Below, piece by piece: positions 38,794 to 50,163 of a stretch of DNA of 64,000 bases. The translations under genes and the position numbers were made by a program. Source of the DNA: Pseudomonas sp. RIT-PI-q (GTDB taxonomy: Bacteria; Pseudomonadota; Gammaproteobacteria; Pseudomonadales; Pseudomonadaceae). The notes beneath the pieces are model-generated. The model saw only the letters and a program-made list of their open reading frames with translations, did no database searches and was not told where the DNA came from. Position 1 is the stretch's first letter, and every line of letters begins with the position of its first letter. The stretch lies in NCBI RefSeq assembly GCF_001297125.1, contig NZ_LHPC01000021.1:282031-346030 (forward strand). Direction: 5' to 3'.

Positions 38794-40473
38794 TTACGCC
38801 GCTTTCGCTTCCGGCTGGCTCAGCGAGCGGTTCAGCGCGCTGAACAGTGCCTTGAAGCTGGCCGTGGTGATGTTTTCATCGATACCCACACCATGCACCG
38901 CACGTTCACCGTTCACGCGCAGTTCAATGTAGGCCGCAGCCTTGGCATTGGTGCCCGCGCCGATGGCGTGTTCGTTGTAGTCCATGATTTCCACCGGGAT
39001 CGGCAGACCGGCCACCAGCGCTTCCAGGGCGCCGTTGCCCTTGCCACGCCAGTGCAGGTTGGTTTCGCCCTGGCCTTGGCCGGAGACTTCCACTTCCACG
39101 GCGCTGTGACCGTTTTCTTCCTGCAGGCGATGGCTGACCAGCGCGTACGGGGTGTTGGCCTGCAAATACTCGCTGTGAAGCAGCGCGTGGATCTGCTGGG
39201 CCGTCATCTCCAGGCCCAGGCGATCGGTTTCACGCTGCACGACCTGACTGAATTCGATCTGCATGCGACGCGGCAAGTTGATGCCGTATTCCTGTTCCAG
39301 CAGGTACGCGATACCGCCCTTGCCCGACTGGCTGTTGACGCGGATCACCGCCTCGTAGCTGCGGCCAATGTCGGCCGGGTCGATCGGCAAGTACGGCACT
39401 TCCCACAGGGCGTCCGGTTTCTGCTGGGCGAAGCCCTTGCGAATGGCGTCCTGGTGGGAGCCGGAGAACGCGGTGTGAACCAGGTCGCCGACGTACGGGT
39501 GACGTGGGTGCACCGGAAGCTGGTTGCACTCTTCGACGACTTTGCGCACGCCGTCGATGTCGGAGAAGTTCAGCTCAGGGTTTACGCCCTGGGTGTAGAG
39601 GTTCAACGCGACGGTCACCAGGTCGACGTTACCGGTGCGCTCGCCGTTGCCGAACAGGCAGCCTTCGACACGGTCCGCGCCGGCCATCAGGCCCAGCTCG
39701 GTGGCCGCAACGCCAGTGCCACGGTCGTTGTGGGTGTGCAGGCTGATGATCACACTGTCACGACGGTTGATGTGACGGCCGAACCATTCGATCTGGTCGG
39801 CATAGATGTTCGGGGTGGCGCATTCGACGGTAGCCGGCAGATTGAGGATCATCTTGTGCTCAGGCGTCGGGTTCCACACGTCGATCACGGCGTCGCAGAC
39901 TTCCTTGGCGAACTCCAGTTCGGTGGCGCTGAAGGTTTCCGGCGAGTATTCGAAGGTCCACTCGGTGTCGGGCTGCTGGGCGGCGTATTTGACGAACAGC
40001 TTGGCCGCGCTCACGGCGATTTCCTTGATCCCGTCCTTGTCCTGGTTGAAGACAATGCGGCGGAAGGAAGGGGAGGTGGCGTTGTACAGGTGAACGATGG
40101 CTTTTTTCGCCCCGCGCAGGGATTCGAAGGTGCGCTCGATCAAATCTTCACGGCCCTGGGTCAGCACCTGAATAGTGGTGTCGTCCGGGATGTGATTGCC
40201 TTCGATCAGGGTGCGAACGAAGTCGAAGTCGGTTTGCGAAGCGGCCGGGAACGACGCTTCGATTTCTTTGACGCCCACCGACACCAGGGTTTTCCAGAAA
40301 CGCAGCTTCTTCACCGCGTCCATTGGCTCGATCAGCGACTGGTTGCCGTCACGCAAGTCCGAACTGCACCAGATCGGTGCGGCGGTGATGGTCTTCGACG
40401 GCCAGGTGCGATCCGGGATATCAATGGTCGGGAACGCGCGGTATTTCGAAGACGGGTCTTTGAGCATGCTCAT
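38794..40473 (-). CDS. leuA: 2-isopropylmalate synthase
   Basis: This 559-aa enzyme condenses acetyl-CoA with 2-ketoisovalerate, the first committed step of leucine synthesis. The catalytic barrel shows [16 protein letters not shown] and [21 protein letters not shown]-terminal allosteric domain (about 430-555) binds leucine. It is the long type with an N-terminal extension, as in P. aeruginosa. AAGGA lies 7 bases before ATG at 40473. Leucine control may also act through the leader described upstream. Confidence 0.95.
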   Translation of the reverse strand: MSMLKDPSSKYRAFPTIDIPDRTWPSKTITAAPIWCSSDLRDGNQSLIEPMDAVKKLRFWKTLVSVGVKEIEASFPAASQTDFDFVRTLIEGNHIPDDTTIQVLTQGREDLIERTFESLRGAKKAIVHLYNATSPSFRRIVFNQDKDGIKEIAVSAAKLFVKYAAQQPDTEWTFEYSPETFSATELEFAKEVCDAVIDVWNPTPEHKMILNLPATVECATPNIYADQIEWFGRHINRRDSVIISLHTHNDRGTGVAATELGLMAGADRVEGCLFGNGERTGNVDLVTVALNLYTQGVNPELNFSDIDGVRKVVEECNQLPVHPRHPYVGDLVHTAFSGSHQDAIRKGFAQQKPDALWEVPYLPIDPADIGRSYEAVIRVNSQSGKGGIAYLLEQEYGINLPRRMQIEFSQVVQRETDRLGLEMTAQQIHALLHSEYLQANTPYALVSHRLQEENGHSAVEVEVSGQGQGETNLHWRGKGNGALEALVAGLPIPVEIMDYNEHAIGAGTNAKAAAYIELRVNGERAVHGVGIDENITTASFKALFSALNRSLSQPEAKAA

Positions 40474-40563
40474 CGGGAAATCCTTATTGTGTGGGCCGAA
40501 AAAAGGCGGCCTGCCGGTGGATCAAATGTTAAGAGGATAAAGCGTGGGACGAGGCACCGCGAT
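40474..40563 (-). promoter_or_regulatory. leuA untranslated leader with possible attenuator pairing
   Basis: On the minus strand a CCGGCAG block just before GGCCGCC-TTTTTT is exactly complementary to CTGCCGG at the end of the 25-codon ORF upstream, and a T6 run follows. This resembles an attenuator with mutually exclusive pairings. The terminator stem is weak, so this is tentative. Confidence 0.35.
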
Positions 40564-40641
40564 TCAGCCCGGCAGTCGTGCACTGACAAGGCACAGGCTG
40601 CGGTGCTGGCGAAGCTGAATGAGGGTGTGAGAGGTTTTCAT
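40564..40641 (-). CDS. Possible leuA leader peptide (25 aa)
   Basis: This is a short ORF reading MKTSHTLIQLRQHRSLCLVS and ending ARLPG. Five of 25 residues are leucine. It lies 90 bp upstream of leuA in the same direction, with AGGG 8 bases before the ATG. Its last codons contribute one arm of a potential attenuator. It lacks a classical run of leucine codons and overlaps the start of an opposite-strand ORF, so it could be chance. Confidence 0.4.
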   Translation of the reverse strand: MKTSHTLIQLRQHRSLCLVSARLPG

Positions 40642-40834
40642 GCCTTCAACCCTAACCGCGAGGGGGAAGGATGGCAAGCAGTCGAAAAAAATTGAGAGGA
40701 ATCCTCGTAAAAGCGTAATTGCCGCGATTTTATTGTTGTGGATGACGCTGATTCTTTGGAAGTTTGCGCGAGGTTTGAACGATGCGCAATCGAAGGCTGC
40801 AGCTTATGGGCCGTGCCAGCCCAGCTATTCTTAA
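40640..40834 (+). CDS. Possible small single-span membrane protein
   Basis: This 64-aa frame has a basic N-terminus (KDGKQSKKIERNPRKS) and one hydrophobic helix (about 26-42, VIAAILLLWMTLILWKF), an arrangement typical of small inner-membrane proteins. GAGAGG lies 6 bases before the ATG. It starts back-to-back with the presumed leu leader peptide, and only one of them may be real. Confidence 0.4.
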   Translation: MPSTLTARGKDGKQSKKIERNPRKSVIAAILLLWMTLILWKFARGLNDAQSKAAAYGPCQPSYS

Positions 40835-40869
40835 AGCCTCAACAGACGACTGGCAGTCAGGAGTCGGCA

Positions 40870-41226
40870 ATGAACGAGTCGGATTGGAAACTTTATAGCG
40901 CGCTGCGCCCATTGGCCCATGAGCGGATGTGTATCCGTATCATGGAAGCGGTCGAGCGCACGGTGCTGGATAGAAGCCTGGCGCCGTATGAGCGGATAGA
41001 GGCCAGCGAAGAATTGCTCAAGGCTAGCCAAAAGGAGCTGTATTGGGCGTTTGGCGCTTTCAGGTTCTCACGAAATGAGGCCAGTTCGCACTTGCTTGGG
41101 TTGTGTGTGCGGGAATTGATCACGCCTGACGAATTGACCGGGTTTTCAGAGGAAACCCAGGGATGGATCAATCATTGCCTGGCGGATCGGGAGGTTCATG
41201 GGATTGAGGACCTTGACGCGGAATAG
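40870..41226 (+). CDS. Conserved hypothetical protein
   Basis: This 118-aa soluble, mostly helical protein starts MNESDWKLYSALRPLAHERM and has an acidic end. AGGAG lies 7 bases before the ATG at 40870; the 44 codons upstream in frame are excluded. A helical protein with several Arg/Glu pairs and RFSRNEASSHLLGLCVREL suggests a small cytosolic factor, but no family is recognised. Confidence 0.65.
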   Translation: MNESDWKLYSALRPLAHERMCIRIMEAVERTVLDRSLAPYERIEASEELLKASQKELYWAFGAFRFSRNEASSHLLGLCVRELITPDELTGFSEETQGWINHCLADREVHGIEDLDAE

Positions 41227-41244
41227 TTGGCGCCTGTTAGGCCG

Positions 41245-41313
41245 CCTTCGCGGGCAAGCCTCGATCCTACATACATCGAAGATCCATTGTAGGAGCGAGG
41301 CTTGCCCGCGAAG
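41245..41313. repeat. REP pair, GTAGGAGCGAGGCTTGCCCGCGA type
   Basis: Inverted arms (41245-41271 and 41288-41313) lie between the hypothetical gene and the convergent M23 peptidase gene, so close together that they form one long hairpin. Confidence 0.87.
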
Positions 41314-41336
41314 AGGCCGGTAGCCTCACCGCAGAT

Positions 41337-42158
41337 TCAAGGCTGAAAGGCACCAATGAAAATCGCCGGATCCACCCGCGCATCATTCAAGCTGATATTC
41401 CAGTGCATATGCGGCCCGGTCGCCCGCCCGGTGGAACCGACTTTGCCAACCACCCCACCCCGAGCCATCTGCTGCCCAACCTGCACGTCAATCTTCGACA
41501 TGTGGCAAAACATGCTGATAAACCCCTGGCCGTGGTCGACAAACACGGTGTTGCCATTGAAGAAGTAGTTGCCGATCAGAATCACCTTGCCGGCGGCCGG
41601 GGTCTTGATCGGTGTGCCAGCGCCCACGGCGAAATCCAGGCCGGAGTGGGGGTTACGTTCTTCACCGTTGAAGAAGCGGCGCACGCCGAACTTGCTCGAC
41701 AGCGGCCCGTTCACCGGTTTGTCCAACAGCAGATTGCTCGGCGTATTCGGGCTGAACGTGCGGTAGGCAGCAATCTGCTCGGCCAGTTCGCGCTCGATGC
41801 GCTTGAGGTTTTCCGGGTCTGGATTGACCTGCTGCGTATTCTTCAGGGTGATGCGCTGTTCCGGGTATTTCTTATTGCCGACGGTGAAACTCAGATTACG
41901 CCCGCCGCTGCTGACCTGCTGTGTGCCTGGTTTAACCGTCAATGGCACGCCAACAATCGCCAGCCAATTGTTCTGTTCCTTGACCACCAATACCGGTTTG
42001 CCTTGATAGCTGGCTTTTGGCGCCTGGGCGGAGGTGCCCAGATCCACCACAGCCACGCCCCCCGGCACCGGTTTGTTCAACAGGCGGGTGATGTAACTGT
42101 CGGCGTGGGCGTTGAAGGTCAGGCACAGCAACAGCAGCGGAGCGAAAAAACGCGGCAT
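41337..42158 (-). CDS. M23-family periplasmic peptidase/LytM protein
   Basis: This 273-aa exported protein has a signal peptide (FFAPLLLLCLTFNAHA, about residues 4-19), a middle beta region, and a C-terminal LytM domain with the Zn ligands in NPHSGLDFAVGAGTPI, VDHGQGFISMF-H and GPHMHWNISL. All zinc residues are present, so it may be an active endopeptidase that cuts peptidoglycan cross-links. It lies 3 bp from xseA, in the same direction. Confidence 0.9.
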   Translation of the reverse strand: MPRFFAPLLLLCLTFNAHADSYITRLLNKPVPGGVAVVDLGTSAQAPKASYQGKPVLVVKEQNNWLAIVGVPLTVKPGTQQVSSGGRNLSFTVGNKKYPEQRITLKNTQQVNPDPENLKRIERELAEQIAAYRTFSPNTPSNLLLDKPVNGPLSSKFGVRRFFNGEERNPHSGLDFAVGAGTPIKTPAAGKVILIGNYFFNGNTVFVDHGQGFISMFCHMSKIDVQVGQQMARGGVVGKVGSTGRATGPHMHWNISLNDARVDPAIFIGAFQP

Positions 42159-42161
42159 GGA

Positions 42162-43541
42162 TCAATCCAGTAAAGAAAGGGTGACGGGCGTCAGGTGATT
42201 GTCTTCGACCCGCACTTGCAGTTCGCCTTCACCAAGTCTGGCTTTCAGGCGTTGACCGGTGTGGGTCTGCGCGGCGTTGCGGATCGCGTTGCCGCGCTCG
42301 TCCAGCAGAATGCTGTAGCCACGGCCGAGCGTCGCCAAGGGGCTGACCACATGCAGCGTCTGCATCTGGCTTTGCAGTTGCAGGCGGCGGCCCTTGAGGC
42401 CTTCACGCATGGCGCGGGGCAGGCGTTCGGCGAGGCTGTCGAGGCGCTGGCGGAGCATCGCCAGTTGCCGGCCGGGGTGTTGCCCGGCGAGGCGGGTTTC
42501 CAGACGAATCAGGCGTTCGCGACGAGTGTTGAGGCTGCGTTCGAACGCGCGGCGCATGCGCATGTCCAGGTCATCCAGGCGCTGCGCTTGCTGGCGCAGG
42601 CGTTCGCCGGGATGGCGCAGACGTCGGGAGATGCCTTCCAGACGCAGGCGATCACGCATCAAACGGTCGCGCATGCGCATCACCAGCCGTCGATGCAGGC
42701 TTTCGACCCGCCGTACCAGGTCGCTGGAATCCGGCGCGAGCAATTCGGCGGCGGCGGAAGGCGTCGGGGCGCGGACGTCGGCCACGAAGTCGCTGATCGA
42801 GACATCGGTTTCATGGCCGACGGCGCTGACAATCGGCGTCACGCAGGCATCCACGGCCCGGGCCACGGCTTCTTCGTTGAAACACCAGAGGTCTTCCAGC
42901 GAACCGCCGCCACGGGCCAGGATCAGCGCATCGAAGCCACGGGCATCCGCCAGTTTCAGTGCGCGGACAATCTGCGCGGTGGCTTCGCGGCCCTGCACGG
43001 CCGTGGGGATCAGCGTCAGTTGGATCTGCGGCGCACGGGGGCGGAACACGCTGATGATGTCGCGGATCACCGCGCCGGTGGGCGAGCTGATGATGCCGAT
43101 GCGTTGCGGGTGCGTCGGCAGCGGCACTTTACGTTCGGCACTGAACAGGCCTTCGGCGCTGAGCTTTTCTTTCAGGGCATCGAAGGCCAGACGCAGGGCG
43201 CCGTCGCCGGCCGGCTCCACGGTGTCGAGGATCAGTTGATAGTCGCCACGGCCCTCGAACAGCGAAACCTTGCCGCGCACCTTGACCGCCAGGCCGTCCT
43301 TCAACGCCTGACGAACCCGCGCCGCGTTCTGCCGGAACAGTGCGCAACGCACCTGGGCGCCGCTGTCCTTGAGGGTGAAATACACGTGGCCGGACGCCGG
43401 GCGGGCGAGGTTGGAGATTTCGCCTTCGACCCAGATGTTGCTGAACACGTCTTCCAGCAACACCCGCGCGCGGCCGTTGAGCTGGCTGACAGTCAGGACT
43501 TCACGGTCCAGGCCGAGTCTTGCAAAGGGATCTTTAATCAT
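42162..43541 (-). CDS. xseA: Exodeoxyribonuclease VII large subunit
   Basis: This 459-aa subunit has an OB-fold N-terminus (LTVSQLNGRARVLLED, GEISNLARPASGHVYF), a catalytic domain (ILARGGGSLEDLWCFNEE and ISAVGHETDVSISDFVAD-type motifs) and a long coiled-coil region (about 280-390). With XseB it degrades single-stranded DNA. The start at 43541 gives the usual family length; ATGs at 43550 and 43568 are alternatives, and no ribosome site is clear. Confidence 0.93.
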   Translation of the reverse strand: MIKDPFARLGLDREVLTVSQLNGRARVLLEDVFSNIWVEGEISNLARPASGHVYFTLKDSGAQVRCALFRQNAARVRQALKDGLAVKVRGKVSLFEGRGDYQLILDTVEPAGDGALRLAFDALKEKLSAEGLFSAERKVPLPTHPQRIGIISSPTGAVIRDIISVFRPRAPQIQLTLIPTAVQGREATAQIVRALKLADARGFDALILARGGGSLEDLWCFNEEAVARAVDACVTPIVSAVGHETDVSISDFVADVRAPTPSAAAELLAPDSSDLVRRVESLHRRLVMRMRDRLMRDRLRLEGISRRLRHPGERLRQQAQRLDDLDMRMRRAFERSLNTRRERLIRLETRLAGQHPGRQLAMLRQRLDSLAERLPRAMREGLKGRRLQLQSQMQTLHVVSPLATLGRGYSILLDERGNAIRNAAQTHTGQRLKARLGEGELQVRVEDNHLTPVTLSLLD

Positions 43542-43585
43542 GGGGCGCATGATAAAGGCATTTTCCAACCGAATGCACGATCCCT

Positions 43586-43664
43586 TGTAGGAGCTGCCGA
43601 AGGCTGCGATCTTTTGATCTTAAAAAACAAAATCAAAAGATCGCAGCCTTCGGCAGCTCCTACA
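43586..43664. repeat. Near-perfect long hairpin repeat
   Basis: The 5' arm begins TGTAGGAGCTGCCGAAGGCT and the 3' arm is its full complement, with only about 20 bp of A/T-rich spacer. It lies between divergent xseA and the exporter gene. It is the same family as 26710-26812, but intact. Confidence 0.9.
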
Positions 43665-43692
43665 GTGATCATGGATTTCAAGGAGGATGAGC

Positions 43693-44454
43693 GTGCTTGA
43701 GTTGTTAAACCAATGGCCATTCGGGGCGGTGGGTTGGCTGGTGATCGGGTTGGGTATTGCCCTGGCCTACATCGTGTTTGGCATCGCCGGTTTCGGCACG
43801 GCGCTGGTGGCCGGGCCGATTCTGATTCTGTTCATGCCGCTGTCGAAGATCGTGCCGCTGCTGGTGCTGCTGGATTTCGTCGCGGCGTTTGGCAACCTGC
43901 TGCCCTCGCGGCGGGATGTGGCGAGGCCGGAACTGCTGCGGTTGCTGCCGTGCATGGCGGTGGGTTGCACGTTGGGGGTGATTTTTCTGCTGAACCTGAA
44001 ATCCGATCTGTTGCTGCTGTTGATGGGGCTGTTTATCAGCACCTATGCGATTTACAGCCTGTGGGTCAAAACCCGTCCGACGCAATTATCGGCGGGTTGG
44101 GCAGTGCCGATGGGCACGGTGGGTGGGATGTTCGGGGCGTTGTTTGGCAGTGGCGGCTTTTTGTATGCGATTTATTTGAACAGTCGCTTGCCCAAGGACG
44201 CGGCTCGGGCGACGCAGAGTGCGCTGATCAGTTGCAGCACTGTGGTGCGGTTGAGCCTGTTTGCTATCGCGGGTGTTTATGCCGAGCTACCGCTGTTGAT
44301 GCTGGCGCTGTGTTTGTTGCCGGCCATGGCGCTGGGGCTGTGGATCGGCCGGAGGTTGACCCTGCGCCTGTCCCGCGAAGCGTTCATGCGGTTGGTGACG
44401 TGGTTGGTGCTGGCGAGCGGGATCGCCTTGATCGGGCGCTATCTGAGCAGCTGA
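43693..44454 (+). CDS. TauE/SafE-family membrane exporter
   Basis: This 253-aa protein has about 7-8 hydrophobic helices and the family motif AYIVFGIAGFGTALVAGP near the N-terminus, with its partner GGMFGALFGSGGFLYAIYL in the second half. These proteins move sulfur-containing or organic anions across the inner membrane. GTG at 43693 is placed 6 bases after AGGAGG; the ATG at 43687 sits directly on that site and is unlikely. Confidence 0.85.
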   Translation: MLELLNQWPFGAVGWLVIGLGIALAYIVFGIAGFGTALVAGPILILFMPLSKIVPLLVLLDFVAAFGNLLPSRRDVARPELLRLLPCMAVGCTLGVIFLLNLKSDLLLLLMGLFISTYAIYSLWVKTRPTQLSAGWAVPMGTVGGMFGALFGSGGFLYAIYLNSRLPKDAARATQSALISCSTVVRLSLFAIAGVYAELPLLMLALCLLPAMALGLWIGRRLTLRLSREAFMRLVTWLVLASGIALIGRYLSS

Positions 44455-44470
44455 GCAAGCCACGCTCTTC

Positions 44471-44584
44471 GTAGGAGCCAGGCTTGCCGGCGAAGGCGTC
44501 CTTGAGATCGCCTTCCTGTAGGAGCGAGGCTTGCCCGCGAAGGCGATCTCGAGGACGCCTTCGCGGGCAAGCCTCGCTCCTACA
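44471..44584. repeat. REP triplet with nested inverted arms
   Basis: Three REP arms of the GTAGGAGCGAGGCTTGCCCGCGAAGG type (the first variant, GTAGGAGCCAGGCTTGCCGG) enclose GGCGATCTC-AGGACGCC blocks that also pair with each other. It lies between convergent genes. Confidence 0.85.
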
Positions 44585-44610
44585 AAAAGAAGTCCGCGTA
44601 CACGCGAGGG

Positions 44611-45000
44611 TCAGTCGTTGTACTGGCTCAACAACCGTTCCAGACGCGCACTAAGGCGGCGTTTGATTTCGGTTTCGATGTGCGGGGCGAAGTCGTCGAT
44701 CACGTCTTGCATGATCAATTGCGCGGCGGCGCGCAGTTCGCTGTCCAGGTGCAGCAAGTCGTCTGGACTTTTGCTGACGACCGGAGCCGGTTGGACGGCT
44801 GGGGCGGGCGGCGTGGGTTCGACGGTCTGCGGTGCAGCGGCGACCGTGTCGAACAACATCGGAATCTGTTCCTGATCACCGTCCTCGACCGTGTCGGTCA
44901 GCAGCGGTGGTTGCAGGTTGTCATCGCCGAGCAGTTGGCGGATCGACTCAAGGTCATCCAGCAGGTGCGCGGACTGTTGTTGCGGTTTTGGAGTGTCCAT
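44611..45000 (-). CDS. Conserved hypothetical protein next to holC
   Basis: This 129-aa acidic protein has an N-terminal helix (LLDDLESIRQLLGDD), a Pro/Ala-rich middle (PTPPAPAVQPAPVV) and a C-terminal helical part (IETEIKRRLSARLERLLSQ). The equivalent position in P. aeruginosa (between holC and valS) holds a similar hypothetical gene. No function is known, and a low-complexity linker between two interaction helices is plausible. Confidence 0.75.
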   Translation of the reverse strand: MDTPKPQQQSAHLLDDLESIRQLLGDDNLQPPLLTDTVEDGDQEQIPMLFDTVAAAPQTVEPTPPAPAVQPAPVVSKSPDDLLHLDSELRAAAQLIMQDVIDDFAPHIETEIKRRLSARLERLLSQYND

Positions 45001-45008
45001 CGGAATGC

Positions 45009-45437
45009 TCAGAGTCGCTGTAATCGGTGATCTTGCAGAGGATAGCCCTGTTCGCGGTAGAAACGGAAACTCTCCCGCGCGGCCTGTCGAATCGTCGGGT
45101 CTTCCACCACCACTTCCGCCACGCGGGCGAAACGCTGGGCGAAAGCCGGGACTTTCAGGTCGAGGTTGACCAGCAGATCCTGATGCTGACCGCAGTCATC
45201 GCCAAGACCCAACACAATCAAACCGTCTGGTTCGCTTTCGGCGGGGCCATGGGGCACGAAGCTTTCGCCCTTGAACGCCCACAGACGCGCATCGAGATCC
45301 TCGCGCTGGGCGGCATCGCTGCAATGCAGGTAGATGCGATGGCCCATGCGCCAGGCTTTTTCGGTGAGCTTGCAGGCGAAATCCAGCCGCGCCGAAGGAT
45401 CGGCGCTGGGCAGGATATAGAAGTCGACTTTGGTCAT
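45009..45437 (-). CDS. holC: DNA polymerase III chi subunit
   Basis: This 142-aa clamp-loader accessory protein bridges SSB and the psi subunit. MTKVDFYILPSADPSARLDF begins the protein and is typical. Start at 45437; upstream codons are excluded. It follows pepA, as in other gammaproteobacteria. Confidence 0.93.
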   Translation of the reverse strand: MTKVDFYILPSADPSARLDFACKLTEKAWRMGHRIYLHCSDAAQREDLDARLWAFKGESFVPHGPAESEPDGLIVLGLGDDCGQHQDLLVNLDLKVPAFAQRFARVAEVVVEDPTIRQAARESFRFYREQGYPLQDHRLQRL

Positions 45438-45498
45438 TGCGGTTCCTTGACCGTGGAGCGGCGCTGCCCGCAAGCAACGCCGCCCAGGGTCATCGGTG

Positions 45499-47676
<2,178 letters not shown>

Positions 47677-47819
47677 CCCTCATGCCAACGCATTGCGCAG
47701 TGACAGGCGCACCCAATCACAGGATAATGCGCCATCTTTTTCGGCGGCTCTGCCCTGCGGGCTGACTGATACGTTTGCTTGTTTGGCCGCCTTAGCCTGA
47801 CAACCCTGGAGTGTCTGGT

Positions 47820-48938
47820 TTGATTGTCTTCCGTTATTTGTCCCGCGAAGTCCTGTTGACCTTGAGCGCCGTCAGCGCCGTGCTGCTGGTCATCATCATG
47901 AGCGGTCGCTTCATCAAATACCTCGCCCAGGCGGCTTCGGGTCTGCTGGATCCGGGCTCACTGTTTTTGATCATGGGCTTCCGTCTGCCGGGTTTCCTGC
48001 AGCTGATCCTGCCATTGGGGCTGTTCCTGGGGATTCTGCTGGCGTATGGCCGGCTGTACCTGGAAAGTGAAATGACTGTGCTGTCGGCTACCGGCATGAG
48101 TCAGCAACGCCTGTTTGCCATGACCCTGTTTCCGGCCACCCTGGTCGCATTGGTCGTGGCCTGGCTGAGCCTGAGCCTGGCGCCGCAAGGGGCCAATCAG
48201 TTCCAGTTGCTGCTGAACAAACAGGACGCGCTGACCGAGTTCGACACCCTTGAACCGGGCCGCTTCCAGGCGCTGCGTGACGGCACTCGGGTGACCTACA
48301 CCGAGACGCTGTCGGATGATCGCATCAACCTCGGCGGTGTATTCATCTCGCAAAAGAACGTCAATTCAGACGATAAGGATCGCGGGATTTCCGTGCTGGT
48401 GGCTGAAAAGGGCCGTCAGGAAATCCGCCCCGACGGTAACCGCTACCTGATTCTCGACAACGGCTATCGCTACGACGGTAATCCGGGTCAGGCCGACTAC
48501 CGGGCGATCAAGTACGACGAGTACGGCGTATTACTGCCTAAACCGGACGTCAGCGACGAAGTCACTGATCGTGATGCCTTGACGACCCGTTCCTTGCTGG
48601 ACAATGACGACATCCGCTCGAACGCCGAATTGCAGTGGCGCCTGTCCCTGCCATTGCTGGTGTTCATCGTGACCCTGATGGCGGTGCCGCTGTCGCGGGT
48701 CAATCCGCGTCAAGGCCGTTTCCTCAAGCTGCTGCCGGCGATTCTTCTTTATATGGCTTACCTGAGCATCCTGATTGCCGCTCGCGGCGCCCTCGAAAAG
48801 GGCAAGATACCGCCCGCGCTGGGTTTGTGGTGGGTGCACGCGATCTTCCTGGTCATTGGCCTGGGCTTGCTCTATTGGGAGCCTTTGCAGTTGAAACGAG
48901 CGAGTCGCCGCAGCGCGCTGGAGGTGGCCCGTGGTTAA
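47820..48938 (+). CDS. lptF: LPS export ABC transporter permease LptF
   Basis: This 372-aa inner-membrane protein has six helices around a periplasmic beta-jellyroll. With LptG and LptB2 it extracts lipopolysaccharide and feeds the periplasmic bridge. I choose TTG at 47820 because it gives the family start (MIVFRYLSREVLLTLSAVSA) with GGAG 8 bases upstream; GTG at 47811 is possible. It overlaps lptG by 8 bp. Confidence 0.94.
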   Translation: MIVFRYLSREVLLTLSAVSAVLLVIIMSGRFIKYLAQAASGLLDPGSLFLIMGFRLPGFLQLILPLGLFLGILLAYGRLYLESEMTVLSATGMSQQRLFAMTLFPATLVALVVAWLSLSLAPQGANQFQLLLNKQDALTEFDTLEPGRFQALRDGTRVTYTETLSDDRINLGGVFISQKNVNSDDKDRGISVLVAEKGRQEIRPDGNRYLILDNGYRYDGNPGQADYRAIKYDEYGVLLPKPDVSDEVTDRDALTTRSLLDNDDIRSNAELQWRLSLPLLVFIVTLMAVPLSRVNPRQGRFLKLLPAILLYMAYLSILIAARGALEKGKIPPALGLWWVHAIFLVIGLGLLYWEPLQLKRASRRSALEVARG

Positions 48939-49992
48939 GCTCGATCGCTACATCGGTAGCAGCGTATTCGTAGCGATCCTGGCGGTACTGGGGATCATTC
49001 TCGGTCTGGCGACGCTGTTTGCCTTCATCGACGAGATGAGCGAAGTCAGCGACACCTACACCCTGGTCGATGTGCTGAGCTACGTCCTGCTGACCGCGCC
49101 GCGTCGTCTTTACGATATGTTGCCGATGGCGGCGCTGATCGGTTGCCTGATCGGCCTCGGCAGCCTGGCCAGCCACAGCGAGCTGACCATCATGCGGGCT
49201 GCGGGTGTGTCGATCGGGCGAATCGTCTGGGCGGTCATGAAGCCGATGCTGGTGCTGATGGTGGTGGGGGTTCTCATCGGCGAGTACATCGCGCCGGCGA
49301 CAGAAGTCACGGCTCAGGCCAATCGCTCACTGGCTCAGGGCAGCGGCGATGCGCAAAGCGCCAAGCACGGCCTGTGGCACCGTCAGGGTGACGAGTTCAT
49401 CCACGTCAACTCCGTGCAGCCCAACGGTTTGCTGTATGGCGTCACCCGCTATCGCTTCGACGATCAACGCCACATGCTGTCTTCGAGCTTCGCCAAGCGC
49501 GCGGAATTCGACAAGGATCACTGGCAGCTAAGCGACGTCACGACCACGCTGTTCCACGAAAAAAGGACGGAAGTGGTCACCGCACCGGTCGAGCGCTGGA
49601 ACGTGGCGCTGAGCCCGCAATTGCTCAGTACCGTGGTGATGTCGCCGGATTCGCTGTCGATTAGCGGTCTGTGGGGCTACATCCACTACCTGGCTGACCA
49701 GGGGCTGAGCAATGGCCGCTACTGGCTGGCGTTTTGGGTCAAGGTATTGCAGCCGTTGGTCACTGCGGCCTTGGTACTGATGGCGATCTCGTTCATTTTC
49801 GGTCCGCTGCGCTCGGTCACCCTCGGTCAGCGGGTATTCACCGGTGTGCTGGTGGGCTTCACCTTCCGTATCGTCCAGGATCTGCTGGGGCCTTCGAGCC
49901 TGGTGTTCGGCTTCCCGCCGCTGGTGGCGGTGCTGTTGCCGGCCAGTGTGTGTGCCTTGGCCGGGCTCTGGATGTTGCGCCGCGCCGGTTGA
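48931..49992 (+). CDS. lptG: LPS export ABC transporter permease LptG
   Basis: This 353-aa partner of LptF has the same fold. Recognisable parts are the N-terminal helix (VFVAILAVLGIILGLATLFAF, about 11-31), ELTIMRAAGVSIGRI and the C-terminal helices. It starts at GTG inside the end of lptF. Confidence 0.94.
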   Translation: MVKLDRYIGSSVFVAILAVLGIILGLATLFAFIDEMSEVSDTYTLVDVLSYVLLTAPRRLYDMLPMAALIGCLIGLGSLASHSELTIMRAAGVSIGRIVWAVMKPMLVLMVVGVLIGEYIAPATEVTAQANRSLAQGSGDAQSAKHGLWHRQGDEFIHVNSVQPNGLLYGVTRYRFDDQRHMLSSSFAKRAEFDKDHWQLSDVTTTLFHEKRTEVVTAPVERWNVALSPQLLSTVVMSPDSLSISGLWGYIHYLADQGLSNGRYWLAFWVKVLQPLVTAALVLMAISFIFGPLRSVTLGQRVFTGVLVGFTFRIVQDLLGPSSLVFGFPPLVAVLLPASVCALAGLWMLRRAG

Positions 49993-50023
49993 TCCCGGGT
50001 ATTTTCTGGCCTGGCTGATGAGC

Positions 50024-50058
50024 AAAAACGCCCCTGTCGCAAGACCGGGGCGTTTTTG
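50024..50058 (+). terminator. lptFG terminator
   Basis: ACGCCCC/GGGGCGT is followed by five T, with a 12-nt loop. The stem is flanked by A and T runs, so it may stop both strands. Confidence 0.85.
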
Positions 50059-50163
50059 TACGCACCGTCTGACCTGCGAACGTGACGCTTGCGCCGTGGA
50101 TCAGGTACAATTCCCGGCTATTTTTCGGCGGGCTATGCCTGCAGCCTTTTTGAGTGTTGATCC

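Noticed and set aside
38893..40695. A 600-codon frame antisense to leuA, and similar long frames opposite xseA, pepA, lepA, secD and iscS
   Set aside because: All are frame shadows in high-GC coding sequence, with no recognisable domains and the true gene on the other strand.
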